Positions 1 to 8,969 of a DNA stretch of 64,000 nt are shown here, in pieces. Made by a program: the position numbers and the translations under genes. Source of the DNA: Blautia schinkii DSM 10518. Its GTDB lineage: Bacteria; Bacillota; Clostridia; Lachnospirales; Lachnospiraceae. Positions within the stretch are counted from its first letter, which is position 1. The number at the start of each line of letters is the position of its first letter. The notes under the pieces were generated by a model. That model ran no database searches. It saw only the letters and a program-made list of their open reading frames with translations, and had not been told where the DNA came from. The stretch lies in NCBI GenBank assembly GCA_000702025.1, contig JNKJ01000018.1, positions 1 to 64,000 on the forward strand. The letters are read 5' to 3'.

Positions 1-103
1 CTTTCTGTTTCCGGATAAATTCCTCCTGGATCTCAATCTGCCTGAGATAGCCAGCAAGAAGTTCATCCCGTTTTCTAAGCTCTTCTTTTAAATCGATGTC
101 CAT
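1..103 (-). CDS. N-terminal fragment of an unidentified protein
   Basis: Only the first 34 codons are in the window; the gene runs off the left edge. The ATG at 101-103 is preceded on the minus strand by a good ribosome binding site (GAGAGG, about 8 nt upstream), which is the main reason to call it real. The visible peptide begins MDIDLKEELRKRDELL and is charged and probably helical, with no recognisable domain. A TATACT -10 hexamer on the minus strand lies at 130-135. The product is unknown. Confidence 0.6.
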   Translation of the reverse strand, partial: MDIDLKEELRKRDELLAGYLRQIEIQEEFIRKQK

Positions 104-190
104 AAGAAATCCTCTCTTTCCTGTGAAAAAGTATAACAGAAACATAGAAAAAAAGCGAATGGCCAGAGATCATACTTTCGTCAATCTGAC

Positions 191-199
191 TGTGGATAA
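191..199 (-). promoter_or_regulatory. Consensus DnaA box (TTATCCACA)
   Basis: The minus strand reads TTATCCACA, an exact match to the DnaA 9-mer. It sits about 55 bp upstream of the -10 element serving the leftmost gene. A second exact box in the opposite orientation lies at 342-350. The sequence match is direct; binding by DnaA is inference. Confidence 0.45.
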
Positions 200-341
200 G
201 TATCCGTTTTATAATTGGAAAAGCATTCATATAAGCTGCAAAACTTGATAAATGGATTTCAAAAACCAAAATCTGGTGTATAACTTTTCAAAAAAGAACA
301 GCAGGAAAAACTATAAACACAGTTTTTCATGCTAAAAATGA

Positions 342-350
342 TTATCCACA
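342..350 (+). promoter_or_regulatory. Consensus DnaA box (TTATCCACA)
   Basis: The plus strand reads TTATCCACA exactly, followed by an A/T-only run. It faces the box at 191-199 across about 140 bp of AT-rich DNA. The neighbours are not dnaA, dnaN or rpmH, so this is not an ordinary Firmicutes origin. It could titrate DnaA, regulate the divergent promoters, or be chance. Confidence 0.45.
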
Positions 351-456
351 AAATAAAAAAATAAATTTCGTCATTTTTTACAATGACTTATGCATACCTC
401 TGAACAGTAACGTCTTACTTTTTACTCTTTCCATACCACATTTTTCATAAAACCAA

Positions 457-484
457 TTGTAAACATACAAATACCTGCTATAAT
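457..484 (+). promoter_or_regulatory. Promoter of the DRTGG-PHP operon
   Basis: The sequence TTGTAA, a 16-bp spacer and TATAAT, with a TGC extension just upstream of the -10, fits a housekeeping sigma promoter. Transcription would begin near 491, leaving a GC-rich leader of about 115 nt before the ATG at 607. Confidence 0.7.
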
Positions 485-606
485 CTGTAGTAAACGAACA
501 TCTGCCCCCTCCGCTCCCGGAGAAAGGCCCCCATTCCACGCCGCCTCGCCGTTCAATACCTTTGCGGAGTCCCCTCACTCACCCTACACAAGAAAGGAGC
601 ACCCTC

Positions 607-939
607 ATGACAATCCAGGATATCATCACCGCCAACTATTTCACCCTAAAAGTCCCCGGCGACCCCACCCGGACAATCTCCACCCCATTCTGCTGTGACC
701 TTCTAAGCATTGCCATGAGCAAAGCTCCCGCTGATTCCGCGTGGGTCACAGTCATGGGCAACCGAAACACACTGGCAGTAGCCTCACTTGCAGACGTGGC
801 ATGTATCGTACTCGCTGAGGATGTGCAGCTGAACGAAACGGACCTTACATGCGCACAGGAGCAAGGCATCACCGTGTTCGAGACCGGAATGCCTGTGTTT
901 GATGCTGCCATACTCATTTATAAGTTGGGACGGCCATGA
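607..939 (+). CDS. DRTGG-domain protein
   Basis: A 110-residue protein matching the small stand-alone DRTGG-domain family. In clostridia this family often sits in operons with PHP-domain, anti-sigma-like and [FeFe]-hydrogenase genes. The ATG at 607 is chosen over the one at 562 because AGGAG lies 7 nt before it. The stop codon overlaps the start of the next gene (ATGA at 936-939), so the two are translationally coupled. The biochemical function is not established; a ligand-sensing role is inferred from the fold. The hydrogenase genes usually nearby are absent here. Confidence 0.75.
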   Translation: MTIQDIITANYFTLKVPGDPTRTISTPFCCDLLSIAMSKAPADSAWVTVMGNRNTLAVASLADVACIVLAEDVQLNETDLTCAQEQGITVFETGMPVFDAAILIYKLGRP

Positions 940-1670
940 CGTCCCTTTACTATGACCTGCACATCCATTCCTGTCTTTCCCCCTGCGGGGACGATGATAT
1001 GACACCCGCCAATCTTGTGGGCATGGCCTATGTCAAAGGTCTGGACGTAATTGCAGTCACGGACCATAATTCCTGCCGCAACTGCCCTGCAGCACTCAAG
1101 CATGGCCAAGAGTACGGCGTAATCGTAATACCCGGAATGGAGCTTTGCACCTCTGAAGAAGTACATGTGCTCTGCTATTTCCCCACATTGGAGGATGCGC
1201 TGGATTTTGACAGCTATGTATACGAGCATTTATTGCCCATTAAAAACAGAGAGAAAATCTTTGGAAAACAACAGATTCTAAATGAGAATGATGAGGAGAC
1301 AGGGCGCGTAGAAAAGCTTTTGATCAGCGCCACTGACATCTCCTTTGACCATGTATATGATTTAGTTACTAAATATCACGGAATCATGTGCCCGGCGCAC
1401 CTGGACAAATCTTCCACCAGCCTTTTGTCAAATTTGGGCTTTGTGCCGCCGGACAGCCGTTTTACCTGCGTGGAGGTGCATGACCTTGGAATGCTGCATG
1501 CACTTAAGAAAGCCAATCCCTATCTTAACGCCTGCAGCATATTAAGCAGCTCGGATGCCCACTATCTCGCAGACATCCATGAGCCTAATCACCAGATTTT
1601 CCCGAAATCAAGGGCACTGGATGACATTCTACACGCAATTGCTAAGCAGCAGATTCCGAATCCGCTGTAG
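936..1670 (+). CDS. PHP-domain metal-dependent phosphoesterase
   Basis: A 244-residue protein of the PHP family (polymerase and histidinol phosphatase domain). The N-terminal metal-site motif DLHIHSCLSPCG is followed by VTDHNS, and SSSDAHYL lies near the C-terminus, giving the expected histidines and aspartates of a multi-metal hydrolase. Its start overlaps the stop of the DRTGG gene. Its last 29 bases overlap the end of the convergent glucosaminidase gene. The substrate is unknown; relatives hydrolyse nucleotide or sugar phosphates. Confidence 0.85.
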   Translation: MTSLYYDLHIHSCLSPCGDDDMTPANLVGMAYVKGLDVIAVTDHNSCRNCPAALKHGQEYGVIVIPGMELCTSEEVHVLCYFPTLEDALDFDSYVYEHLLPIKNREKIFGKQQILNENDEETGRVEKLLISATDISFDHVYDLVTKYHGIMCPAHLDKSSTSLLSNLGFVPPDSRFTCVEVHDLGMLHALKKANPYLNACSILSSSDAHYLADIHEPNHQIFPKSRALDDILHAIAKQQIPNPL

Positions 1671-2601
1671 GTGCAGATTCAGGTGTGGATTCTGGCGTGG
1701 GTTCGCCCTCCGCTACAGTCTCCGAAGCAGGCGTTGGTGCGGGCGGGGTGTATTCCTCGCCTTTTAGCTCTGCCAGCAGACTGCGCAGTTTATAGCCATA
1801 TCCTTCTCCGGCCGCCCAGCCGCCGCCATAGGGATTTTCCTTAATCCCCAGCCATTCTACATACGGTGCGCTTTCCCTCATAACCAATGGAAATCGCTCA
1901 TCCACACATTCCTGGCCCAGCTCTTCTGAGGATGCGTATGCTTTTAGATGCTGAACCTGGGCGCGGATTCCAGTGCGCACATCCGGGAATGTAATCCCCG
2001 GCTCACCGTTTCCGGTCGCTCCAAGACCCGCGAAATTAAATTGCTCTGCCTTACAATCTCCCTGGAACTGAAGCCATCCCGTCTCAAGCATTACCTGCTC
2101 GAAAACAATCTCAGCCCGGACATTTTCCGCTTCCGCTTCCTCAGCGATTATGGCACAAAAAGTATCTATATCACCTGCGCCGCCCTTCTCCAGAACAGCG
2201 CCCGGATATTCCATATTCTGACGGTTAAAATGTGCGGCCATATCCGCTGTACTCACAGTGGTATTTCCCATGATCGTATAATAACCGTAGGTGTTGTCTG
2301 TGGAATCGTCCACAAATGTTTTTCCGTCTTCTGCTCCCGATGCTTGAGAGGGCTTGTGAATCTGTCCTTCTTTGACCGCTCCTGCCTCGCCCTCTGTTAC
2401 AGTCTCTTCTGTTACCGCAGATTCCCCTGCCTCAGTCTCTTCTGGCGAAGCAGTGCCTTGTACCTCAGCAGTACTCTCTGCCGCTGTACCTTCTGGCACA
2501 GCATTCTCCTCCGCCATAACACGAACGGGCGTCCCAAATGTCAGGACACCCGTAAGTACTGTCAGCATCCAAAAGAGCAGGCTCTTTTGAACTTTTCTCA
2601 T
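1642..2601 (-). CDS. Secreted glucosaminidase-domain cell wall hydrolase
   Basis: A 319-residue protein with an N-terminal signal peptide (about residues 1-30, ending near VMAEE), a low-complexity Glu/Thr/Ala linker, and a mannosyl-glycoprotein endo-beta-N-acetylglucosaminidase-type domain in roughly residues 135-275. The motif FEQVMLETGW contains the likely catalytic glutamate. The C-terminus is a Pro/Thr/Ser/Glu-rich tail. Its ATG overlaps the folD stop codon (ATGA at 2598-2601), so it is the last gene of the one-carbon operon although it probably acts on peptidoglycan. No terminator is visible before it collides with the PHP gene. Confidence 0.85.
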   Translation of the reverse strand: MRKVQKSLLFWMLTVLTGVLTFGTPVRVMAEENAVPEGTAAESTAEVQGTASPEETEAGESAVTEETVTEGEAGAVKEGQIHKPSQASGAEDGKTFVDDSTDNTYGYYTIMGNTTVSTADMAAHFNRQNMEYPGAVLEKGGAGDIDTFCAIIAEEAEAENVRAEIVFEQVMLETGWLQFQGDCKAEQFNFAGLGATGNGEPGITFPDVRTGIRAQVQHLKAYASSEELGQECVDERFPLVMRESAPYVEWLGIKENPYGGGWAAGEGYGYKLRSLLAELKGEEYTPPAPTPASETVAEGEPTPESTPESAPTADSESAA

Positions 2602-3452
2602 GCGTTTGCTTTTCTCATTGCAGCTTCTACAACATGTCCAACCAGAACAGAAGTAGTCACGCTGCCAACACCGCCCGGTACCGGGGTGATTGCGTCAACG
2701 ATCGGCTCTACAGCAGCGTAATCCACATCGCCGCAAAGCTTGCCTTCTGCGTTTACATTGATACCTACATCAATAACAGTCTGGCCTTCTTTGACATACT
2801 CTGCACCTACAACTCCTGCGCGTCCTGCAGCCACGATCACGATATCCGCTTCGCGTGCAACAGAAGGCATATCTACTGTTCTTGTATGGCAGATGGTGAC
2901 GGTAGCGTTTTTCTTAACCAGCATCATAGCGGCCGGTTTACCTACTACAAGGCTTCTTCCGATCACAACAGCCTTCTTGCCTGTGCAGTCGATGCCGTAG
3001 TGGTCAAGAATCTCCATACATGCCTGAGGTGTACATGGAGGGAATCCGATTTTCTTGCCTGTGAATACACCGGACATAGATAAATCAGTCATGCAGTCCA
3101 CATCCTTCTCCGGTGCAAGTGCATTCTCGATCACTGCCTGATTCAGGTGCTTCGGCAGCGGACGGAATAAAAGTACGCCGTGGATATGATCATCTTTGTT
3201 TACTTTATCAATTGTAGCCAGCAGGTCTTCCTGGGATACATCCTCCGGCAGTAAAATCTTCTCGCATGCAACGCCTAAAGTCTCACAGCGCTTTGTTGCG
3301 CCTTTTTCATAGGAAATATCGCTAGGATTCTCGCCTACACGGATAATGCAGAGAGTCGGATTCACACCCTTGCCCTGAAGCTCTGCCACGTTTGCTTTGA
3401 TTCTCTCATTTAATGCTGCTGTTACTTCTTTTCCTAATAACTGTTTTGCCAT
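2598..3452 (-). CDS. folD: Methylene-THF dehydrogenase / methenyl-THF cyclohydrolase
   Basis: A 284-residue, full-length FolD. It interconverts 5,10-methylene-, methenyl- and 10-formyl-THF in the methyl branch of acetogenesis. The family motifs are present: the catalytic-lysine region SYEKGATKRCE, GVLLFRPLPKHL, the nucleotide-binding VIGRSLVVGKP, and the C-terminal ITPVPGGVGSVT. It lies 25 bp after fchA on the minus strand. Since fchA encodes a dedicated cyclohydrolase, FolD may serve mainly as the dehydrogenase here (inference). Confidence 0.96.
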   Translation of the reverse strand: MAKQLLGKEVTAALNERIKANVAELQGKGVNPTLCIIRVGENPSDISYEKGATKRCETLGVACEKILLPEDVSQEDLLATIDKVNKDDHIHGVLLFRPLPKHLNQAVIENALAPEKDVDCMTDLSMSGVFTGKKIGFPPCTPQACMEILDHYGIDCTGKKAVVIGRSLVVGKPAAMMLVKKNATVTICHTRTVDMPSVAREADIVIVAAGRAGVVGAEYVKEGQTVIDVGINVNAEGKLCGDVDYAAVEPIVDAITPVPGGVGSVTTSVLVGHVVEAAMRKANA

Positions 3453-3477
3453 TTTATCTTCTTCCTCCGATTTAAGA

Positions 3478-4113
3478 TTATTTCAGTCTGCCAAGTACGC
3501 TGTCAAAAGTCTCATCTGCAATCTTGGTATATTTCTCAAGCATTGCATCTGCCTTACGGTTCAATTCCTCTGCATACTCTCTGTCAGCCATAGACTTCGT
3601 GTTGATATATACATTCAGACTTGCACCTTTCAGGGCAGCCTTACAGAATGCAGCGCCAACACCTGCGTCACTGATAGCAAGCTTGGAGCCTTTTGCGCCA
3701 AACTCTACGATCAGCTCAATAGCCTCACAGCATTTTTCCATAATCTCCATGGGAACAGAGCAGGCTTCTTTCAGCACAATCTCCATCACACGTGCCTTCT
3801 CAGCCTTTTCCTCTTCTGTCTCTCTCGGCATGCCATATGCTTTAGAAAGAGGCTCGAAAACCTCCGCATCTCTCTCAATCAAACGGAGAAAATCCTTCTG
3901 AAGCTGGTCACATTTTGCTTTCAGCTCCCACATTTCCTCTTCCACATCCGCATATTTCTTCTTGCCAACGGTCAGGCTTCCTACCATGTTTCCAAGTGCA
4001 GTGCCCACAGCAGCCACCAGAGCGGACGCGCCGCCGCCGCCGGGAACCGGAGCCTTAGAAGCCAAAACCTCTACAAATTCTGTACATGTGCTTGTTGAAA
4101 ATCCCATTGTCAA
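3478..4113 (-). CDS. fchA: Methenyl-THF cyclohydrolase (cyclodeaminase family)
   Basis: A 211-residue protein of the formiminotransferase-cyclodeaminase family, which in acetogens acts as methenyl-THF cyclohydrolase. It starts MGFSTSTCTEFVEVLASK. The glycine-rich segment SKAPVPGGGGASALVAAVGTA is the folate-site signature. It lies between the structured RNA candidate at 4206-4370 and folD. The ribosome binding site AAAAGGAG precedes the ATG. With fhs and folD it completes formyl- to methylene-THF conversion. Confidence 0.93.
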   Translation of the reverse strand: MTMGFSTSTCTEFVEVLASKAPVPGGGGASALVAAVGTALGNMVGSLTVGKKKYADVEEEMWELKAKCDQLQKDFLRLIERDAEVFEPLSKAYGMPRETEEEKAEKARVMEIVLKEACSVPMEIMEKCCEAIELIVEFGAKGSKLAISDAGVGAAFCKAALKGASLNVYINTKSMADREYAEELNRKADAMLEKYTKIADETFDSVLGRLK

Positions 4114-4165
4114 AACTCCTTTTTAAAACATTAATAGGTAAATAACATGCAAAAGATAACGCAAA

Positions 4166-4185
4166 GGGACCGAAGCCCCGGTCCC
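4166..4185 (-). other. GC-rich hairpin before fchA
   Basis: On the minus strand GGGACCG pairs with CGGTCCC around the loop GGGCTT, in the leader between the RNA candidate and fchA. The bases after it are only moderately T-rich, so it is a poor terminator. It shares the GGGGCTTCGGTC string with another operon hairpin at 8896-8923. Likely roles are mRNA stabilisation or processing (inference). Confidence 0.5.
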
Positions 4186-4205
4186 TCTGCACACCCTTCG
4201 GGCCT

Positions 4206-4370
4206 AAAAAAGATGTCCCACGTTATTCAGGCCGGTTATGTGTTGGTATGGAATTTGCAGCCAAGGTAATCGATACCGCAGCCCATAGCGTCAGCTAATC
4301 CTATACTATCCAAAGTATATAGGCATTAGACTGACACTAAGCGTTAGACTGGACCTAAGATTACATCCAC
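4206..4370 (-). ncRNA. Structured RNA candidate in the fhs-fchA gap
   Basis: The 332-bp gap holds no frame but folds well on the minus strand. A long irregular hairpin (about 4278-4346) pairs AGTGTCAG with CTGACGCT, CTAAT with ATTAG and CCTATA with TATAGG, with single-base bulges. The outer strands pair GATGT/ACATC and AGGTC/GGCCT, and the 3' strand is followed directly by six T residues. The rod shape with an inner open region and a U-run resembles 6S-type architecture, but I recognise no family signature. It may be a stand-alone RNA or an attenuator for fchA-folD. Confidence 0.5.
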
Positions 4371-4445
4371 CTTCCTGCATATTCCCCTTAAACAAAACTC
4401 ACAACAACAATAAAGCATAACTCTTATAACAATTCATTAACGTTC

Positions 4446-6131
4446 TTAGAATAAACCAGTAATCTTTCCGTTCTCGTCTACGTCGATCTTCTCAGCAGCC
4501 GGAACCTTAGGAAGACCAGGCATGGTCATGATCTCGCCGGTCAGTGCTACGATGAAGCCTGCACCAGCAGAAATCTTCAGATTACGAACTGTTACTTCGA
4601 AATCGGTCGGAGCGCCGAGCTTGGTCTGGTCGTCAGTTAAGCTGTACTGTGTCTTAGCTACACAGATCGGGCAGTTGCCGAAGCCTAATGCTTCCAGTTC
4701 TTTCGCCTGCTTCTGAGCGGCTGCGGTAAGGACAACTCTCTTGCCGCCGTAGATCTTCTGTACGATCTGGTTCAGCTTATCTTCGATGCTGCCTTCCAGC
4801 TCATAAGAGAAGGAGAAATCGTTCGGCTCTTCTACAAGACGGATAACCTCTTCTGCCAGCTTCTTGCCGCCTTCGCCGCCTTTTGCCCATACCTCGGAAA
4901 GGGCTACGTTTACGCCCAGCTCACGGCATTTGCTCTCTACCAGGTCAAGCTCTGCCTTGGTATCGGTCGGGAATGCGTTGATAGCTACTACACACGGAAG
5001 CTTGTATACGTTCTTGATATTGCTTACGTGTTTCAGCAGGTTCGGAAGGCCCTTCTCAAGAGCTTCCAGGTTCTCGTTGTTCAGGTCAGCCTTCGGTACG
5101 CCGCCGTTGTATTTCAGGGCACGTACGGTTGCAACGATCACGACTGCGTTTGGTTTCAGGCCTGCCATACGGCACTTGATATCCAGGAACTTCTCTGCAC
5201 CTAAGTCAGCGCCGAAGCCTGCTTCTGTGATGGTGTAGTCAGCAAGCTTCATAGCAAGCTTGGTCGCGGTTACGGAGTTACATCCGTGAGCGATGTTAGC
5301 GAATGGTCCGCCGTGTACGATGGCCGGTACATGCTCTAAGGTCTGTACCAGGTTCGGTTTCAGAGCGTCCTTCAGAAGTGCGGTCATAGCGCCTTCTGCG
5401 TGCAGGTCGCCTGCTGTCACCGGTTTCTGCTCGGAAGCTTTGCCATATGTATAACCAACGATGATCTTGGAAAGTCTCTTCTTCAGGTCGTTGATGTCGC
5501 TTGCCAGACACAGAACTGCCATGATCTCGGATGCAACGGTGATGTCGTAGCCGTCCTCACGAGGTGTGCCGTTCGTCTTTCCGCCAAGGCCGTCCACTAC
5601 GTTACGGAGCTGACGGTCGTTCATGTCCACGCATCTTCTCCAGGTAATCTTTCTCGGGTCAATGTTGAGGGCATTGCCCTGGAAAATATGATTATCGAGC
5701 ATAGCTGCAAGCAGGTTGTTTGCTGCACCGATCGCGTGGAAGTCACCTGTGAAGTGCAGGTTAATGTCCTCCATCGGAACTACCTGTGCGTAACCGCCGC
5801 CGGCTGCACCGCCCTTAACACCGAATACCGGTCCCAGAGACGGCTCACGAAGAGCTACCATAACATTCTTGCCCAGTTTCTGCATGCCGTCTGCCAGACC
5901 TACGGTCGTGGTGGTCTTGCCTTCGCCTGCAGGAGTCGGGTTGATCGCGGTAACAAGAACAAGCTTGCCGTTCTCTTTGTCAGACTCTTTTAAGAGGTTG
6001 TAGTCGATTTTTGCTTTGTACTTACCATACTGCTCCAGGTATTTGTCATCAATCCCCGCTTTTGCAGCAATCTCAGTAATCGGCAGCATTTCGCACTCCT
6101 GTGCAATTTCGATGTCAGTTTTGAATCCCAT
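4446..6131 (-). CDS. fhs: Formate-tetrahydrofolate ligase
   Basis: A 561-residue cytoplasmic enzyme of near-standard length. It uses ATP to join formate to THF, the entry step of the methyl branch. The P-loop-like motif [17 protein letters not shown] is near residue 67, and [23 protein letters not shown] is fully typical. The start [11 protein letters not shown] is supported by AAAAGGAGGT 8 nt upstream. The gene lies 80 bp after the DUF3786 gene in the acetogenesis block. Codon choice looks biased as in highly expressed genes. Confidence 0.97.
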   Translation of the reverse strand: MGFKTDIEIAQECEMLPITEIAAKAGIDDKYLEQYGKYKAKIDYNLLKESDKENGKLVLVTAINPTPAGEGKTTTTVGLADGMQKLGKNVMVALREPSLGPVFGVKGGAAGGGYAQVVPMEDINLHFTGDFHAIGAANNLLAAMLDNHIFQGNALNIDPRKITWRRCVDMNDRQLRNVVDGLGGKTNGTPREDGYDITVASEIMAVLCLASDINDLKKRLSKIIVGYTYGKASEQKPVTAGDLHAEGAMTALLKDALKPNLVQTLEHVPAIVHGGPFANIAHGCNSVTATKLAMKLADYTITEAGFGADLGAEKFLDIKCRMAGLKPNAVVIVATVRALKYNGGVPKADLNNENLEALEKGLPNLLKHVSNIKNVYKLPCVVAINAFPTDTKAELDLVESKCRELGVNVALSEVWAKGGEGGKKLAEEVIRLVEEPNDFSFSYELEGSIEDKLNQIVQKIYGGKRVVLTAAAQKQAKELEALGFGNCPICVAKTQYSLTDDQTKLGAPTDFEVTVRNLKISAGAGFIVALTGEIMTMPGLPKVPAAEKIDVDENGKITGLF

Positions 6132-6211
6132 AGAAAATTACCTCCTTTTGCTTAGTTAAGCATTTGCTTTTTTATATAAAACAGGACCCCGCCTGCTTTA
6201 CACTGGAACAT

Positions 6212-6874
6212 TTAAGCGCACTTTAAAAATGCTTTTAACGATCCTATGATAACATCCCCCATGACAGCCATATCCTCTGCCTGGAAGGATACCGGAAAAT
6301 TGTCGGAAAAGAGTATCTGTGAGGACGGCGGAAATTCTTCATCGCCCTCCCACAGGATCATCTGCACCTTGTATCCCGGATAAATTTCCACCTCATAAGC
6401 CGCATCCCCGTGATCCACAGGAGCCGCTTTTATGTGCTCCATGATGGCACGGAAATCGCCAAGACGGTTCCCGTAGGAAAATGCCAGACGTTTGATGCAG
6501 CGCCCGTCAAACTGACGGAGATACACCTCGCCCCAAGGCATTTCACGGTAAGTCTTAAATCTGCCGGTTCCCTCAGAAGCCGCTCCGTGAAGAAGGAAAC
6601 GGATGGTGAGGATTTTTGCGTAGATCATCTCTTCCAGCGGATAATAGCCTTTGTCATCAGCCAGATGGGTGACCTGGAAATCCGGATAAGTAATCTGGTA
6701 AACGGTCCCCAAAAATGTAAGGGTAAAAGCCTTCTTCTCTTCATCGTAAGGGATAGAAAGCCTTCCTGCAATCTCTGCAGGGTCCGAGTCGTTATACTGC
6801 TCCAGATAATGCTCCCAGGGCATCCTCTCTTTGCTGTCTTTGTCATAATTAAGTTCATTCAGGTTAAAAGCCAT
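6212..6874 (-). CDS. DUF3786-family protein
   Basis: A 220-residue cytoplasmic protein starting MAFNLNELNYDKDSK. It matches the DUF3786 type often found next to corrinoid and CO-dehydrogenase genes in anaerobes. Recognisable parts are an N-terminal acidic region, the central FLLHGAASEGTG segment and a C-terminal half ending SLKAFLKCA. It lies 29 bp after acsV and before fhs, so a role in corrinoid handling or methyl transfer is inferred from context only. Confidence 0.75.
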   Translation of the reverse strand: MAFNLNELNYDKDSKERMPWEHYLEQYNDSDPAEIAGRLSIPYDEEKKAFTLTFLGTVYQITYPDFQVTHLADDKGYYPLEEMIYAKILTIRFLLHGAASEGTGRFKTYREMPWGEVYLRQFDGRCIKRLAFSYGNRLGDFRAIMEHIKAAPVDHGDAAYEVEIYPGYKVQMILWEGDEEFPPSSQILFSDNFPVSFQAEDMAVMGDVIIGSLKAFLKCA

Positions 6875-6903
6875 GTGCCACCTCTATCTAATTCGCTTCC
6901 GTA

Positions 6904-8844
6904 TTATTTATTATCTACTGCTTCCGTCACGGACGGGAACATTGTCAGGTCTGTATGGGGAATGAAGCATGCCCCTACAAACTCATCCATATACGTAGGT
7001 ACTGCGGAAAGCTCCAAATATGTCATATTGGATGCCAGCTCATATGTCTTCTTCTCCGCAGGTGTGGAGAGAAGCATCAGATAAGCGCCGGACAAGGAAG
7101 AATTGCCGATATAATGGAATTTCTCCAGAGGAATATCCGGGAACATTCCGATATTGACCGCATTCTTCATATTGATTCCGCTGCCGATTCCGCCTGCCAC
7201 ATACACATCATCAATCATAGACACATCGAAATCCAGGGAGCTGAGCATTGTACGGATTGCGGAGAAAATCGCACCCTTTGCCCGGATAAAGTTGTCGATA
7301 TCAACCTCTGTGATCTCCACATCCTTCACCGAACCCGCCTCCTCTTCAAAGGCGATGACGTAGCTTCCCATGCCGAATTCATCATGCTTCACTCTTCTTC
7401 CCTCGCGGACAAATTTGCCCTTGGGGTTGATAATGCCGCAGATGTACAGCTCGCTGATCACGTCAATGATACCGGAACCACAGAGTCCGATCGGCTTGGT
7501 TCCCGGTCCGCCCACTACCTTATAGGTGGGCTCCATGGTCTCTTTATCAATGGTGCAGGCTTCGATAGCGCCGTCTGTGGCACGCATACCGCAGCTGATA
7601 TCGCCGCCCTCAAAAGCCGGACCGGCTGAGCAGGCACAGCTCATCATAAAATCAGAATTACCAAACACTAATTCTCCGTTGGTACCCAGATCTATAAACA
7701 GGGAAAACTCAGGCCTGTTCCAGATCATGCTCACCAGCGTACCGGCAGTGATGTCACCTCCAACATAGCTTCCAATATTGGGCGCAATGATAATGTGCGC
7801 ATCCTGGTTAATATCAATCCCCACGTCGGAAGCAAACAGGGAATTGGTTTTAAAGAATGCAGGAATATATGGTTCCATACGCAGCGGATCTGCATTGATT
7901 CCTGCAAACAGATGATTCATAGTTGTATTTGACGCTACACACATCCGGTAAATGTGACTCTTGGGAAGCCCCGCGCTTTTACACATCTCATCGATCATCG
8001 GATTGATGGTTTCCTCGATGACTGCGTCCTGCAGCTTCTTCTGTCCTCCCGGCTTGCGTGATTCAATAATACGGTTGATGACATCAGCCCCAAAACGGAT
8101 CTGCCCGTTTCCGGCTGAGCCCTTGGCCAAAATATCGCCGTTATCCATATTGATCAGTACGGCGGAAACCGTAGTGGTACCGATATCGACAGCCAGCCCA
8201 CCGATAATAACCTCTTCATTACTGCCAAAAACATCATAGACAAACATATCGTCAGACGTGGCCCTAAGGACACATTTGACGGAAAAATCATTGTCACGCA
8301 GTACATCCGGGAGCTTTCTGAGTACCGTATACGGAACCCTTACCCTTTTTAAATTCAGAAATTTCCGGAGAGCACGCGACAGCCTCTCAATGTCCGGCAT
8401 GGTATCATCCAATGTCGGCGGTTCCATGGTTACTTCCACTACCTCAAGACTGTTACTCAACTGTATGCCTGTGAGCTCAATGTCTCTTTTGGCATTTTCG
8501 AAAATGGCTATTTCCTCTTTGGAGCTTAAATCCGCAACCTTCATCCTGCTCTTGTATGCAGAAGCGATATCGGGCACAAGTACCGTTACGTCCGCACATA
8601 CACTGCTCACACAGGCAAGTCTCCAGCCCTCGTCAAACTCCTCATCGGAGATGTGGAGAGTCTTTTTTGAATCTAAATCTCCGCTTTTTAACTGCACCCG
8701 GCACTTTCCGCAGGAAGCATTTCCGGAGCAGGGCGCATCAATGGCAACGTTGGCCTCACGCGCGATTTCCAGCAAGTTGTCCCCCGCATTGGCATATGTG
8801 TCTACCACACTGCCGTTTTCGAATGCAAATGTCACCTTAAACAT
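6904..8844 (-). CDS. acsV: Corrinoid-activating ferredoxin/ASKHA ATPase
   Basis: A 646-residue reductive activator of the corrinoid iron-sulfur protein. The N-terminal ferredoxin domain (about 1-90) has CSGNASCGKC and a later Cys in WRLACVSS for a [2Fe-2S] cluster. The larger C-terminal part (about 205-640) has an ASKHA nucleotide-binding fold with GGLAVDIGTTTVSAVLI and FIDLGTNGELVFG. It re-reduces inactive Co(II) to Co(I) at the expense of ATP. It lies after acsE, across a GC-rich hairpin, and before the DUF3786 gene. Confidence 0.93.
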   Translation of the reverse strand: MFKVTFAFENGSVVDTYANAGDNLLEIAREANVAIDAPCSGNASCGKCRVQLKSGDLDSKKTLHISDEEFDEGWRLACVSSVCADVTVLVPDIASAYKSRMKVADLSSKEEIAIFENAKRDIELTGIQLSNSLEVVEVTMEPPTLDDTMPDIERLSRALRKFLNLKRVRVPYTVLRKLPDVLRDNDFSVKCVLRATSDDMFVYDVFGSNEEVIIGGLAVDIGTTTVSAVLINMDNGDILAKGSAGNGQIRFGADVINRIIESRKPGGQKKLQDAVIEETINPMIDEMCKSAGLPKSHIYRMCVASNTTMNHLFAGINADPLRMEPYIPAFFKTNSLFASDVGIDINQDAHIIIAPNIGSYVGGDITAGTLVSMIWNRPEFSLFIDLGTNGELVFGNSDFMMSCACSAGPAFEGGDISCGMRATDGAIEACTIDKETMEPTYKVVGGPGTKPIGLCGSGIIDVISELYICGIINPKGKFVREGRRVKHDEFGMGSYVIAFEEEAGSVKDVEITEVDIDNFIRAKGAIFSAIRTMLSSLDFDVSMIDDVYVAGGIGSGINMKNAVNIGMFPDIPLEKFHYIGNSSLSGAYLMLLSTPAEKKTYELASNMTYLELSAVPTYMDEFVGACFIPHTDLTMFPSVTEAVDNK

Positions 8845-8895
8845 CCGGCAACCACCTTTCTCATAGCCTTTTTATACAAGTGTCCTTAGTGGAAA

Positions 8896-8923
8896 GGGGC
8901 TGAAGACCGAAGCCCCCAGCCCC
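8896..8923 (-). other. Intercistronic GC-rich hairpin, acsE-acsV
   Basis: GGGGCTG pairs with CAGCCCC around a loop containing GGGGCTTCGGTC on the minus strand, inside the 125-bp acsE-acsV gap. No T-run follows, so it is not a simple terminator. It could act in mRNA processing or 3' stability and set relative protein levels (inference). Confidence 0.55.
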
Positions 8924-8969
8924 CTGATTCCATACATCTCTATTGAACGAATCTCACGCAGTCTGCTTA

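Larger units (their letters stand above)
104..606. other. AT-rich intergenic region, no gene
   Basis: This 500-bp gap separates two divergent transcription units. It is AT-rich up to about 490 and then becomes GC-rich in the leader of the DRTGG gene. It contains two consensus DnaA boxes and a promoter for each direction, listed separately. Short frames on the minus strand here (for example at 378-578) lack a ribosome binding site and recognisable sequence, and I do not count them as genes. Confidence 0.7.

Noticed and set aside
104..606. A chromosomal replication origin
   Set aside because: There are only two consensus DnaA boxes, no cluster, and the adjacent genes are not dnaA, dnaN, rpmH or gidA.
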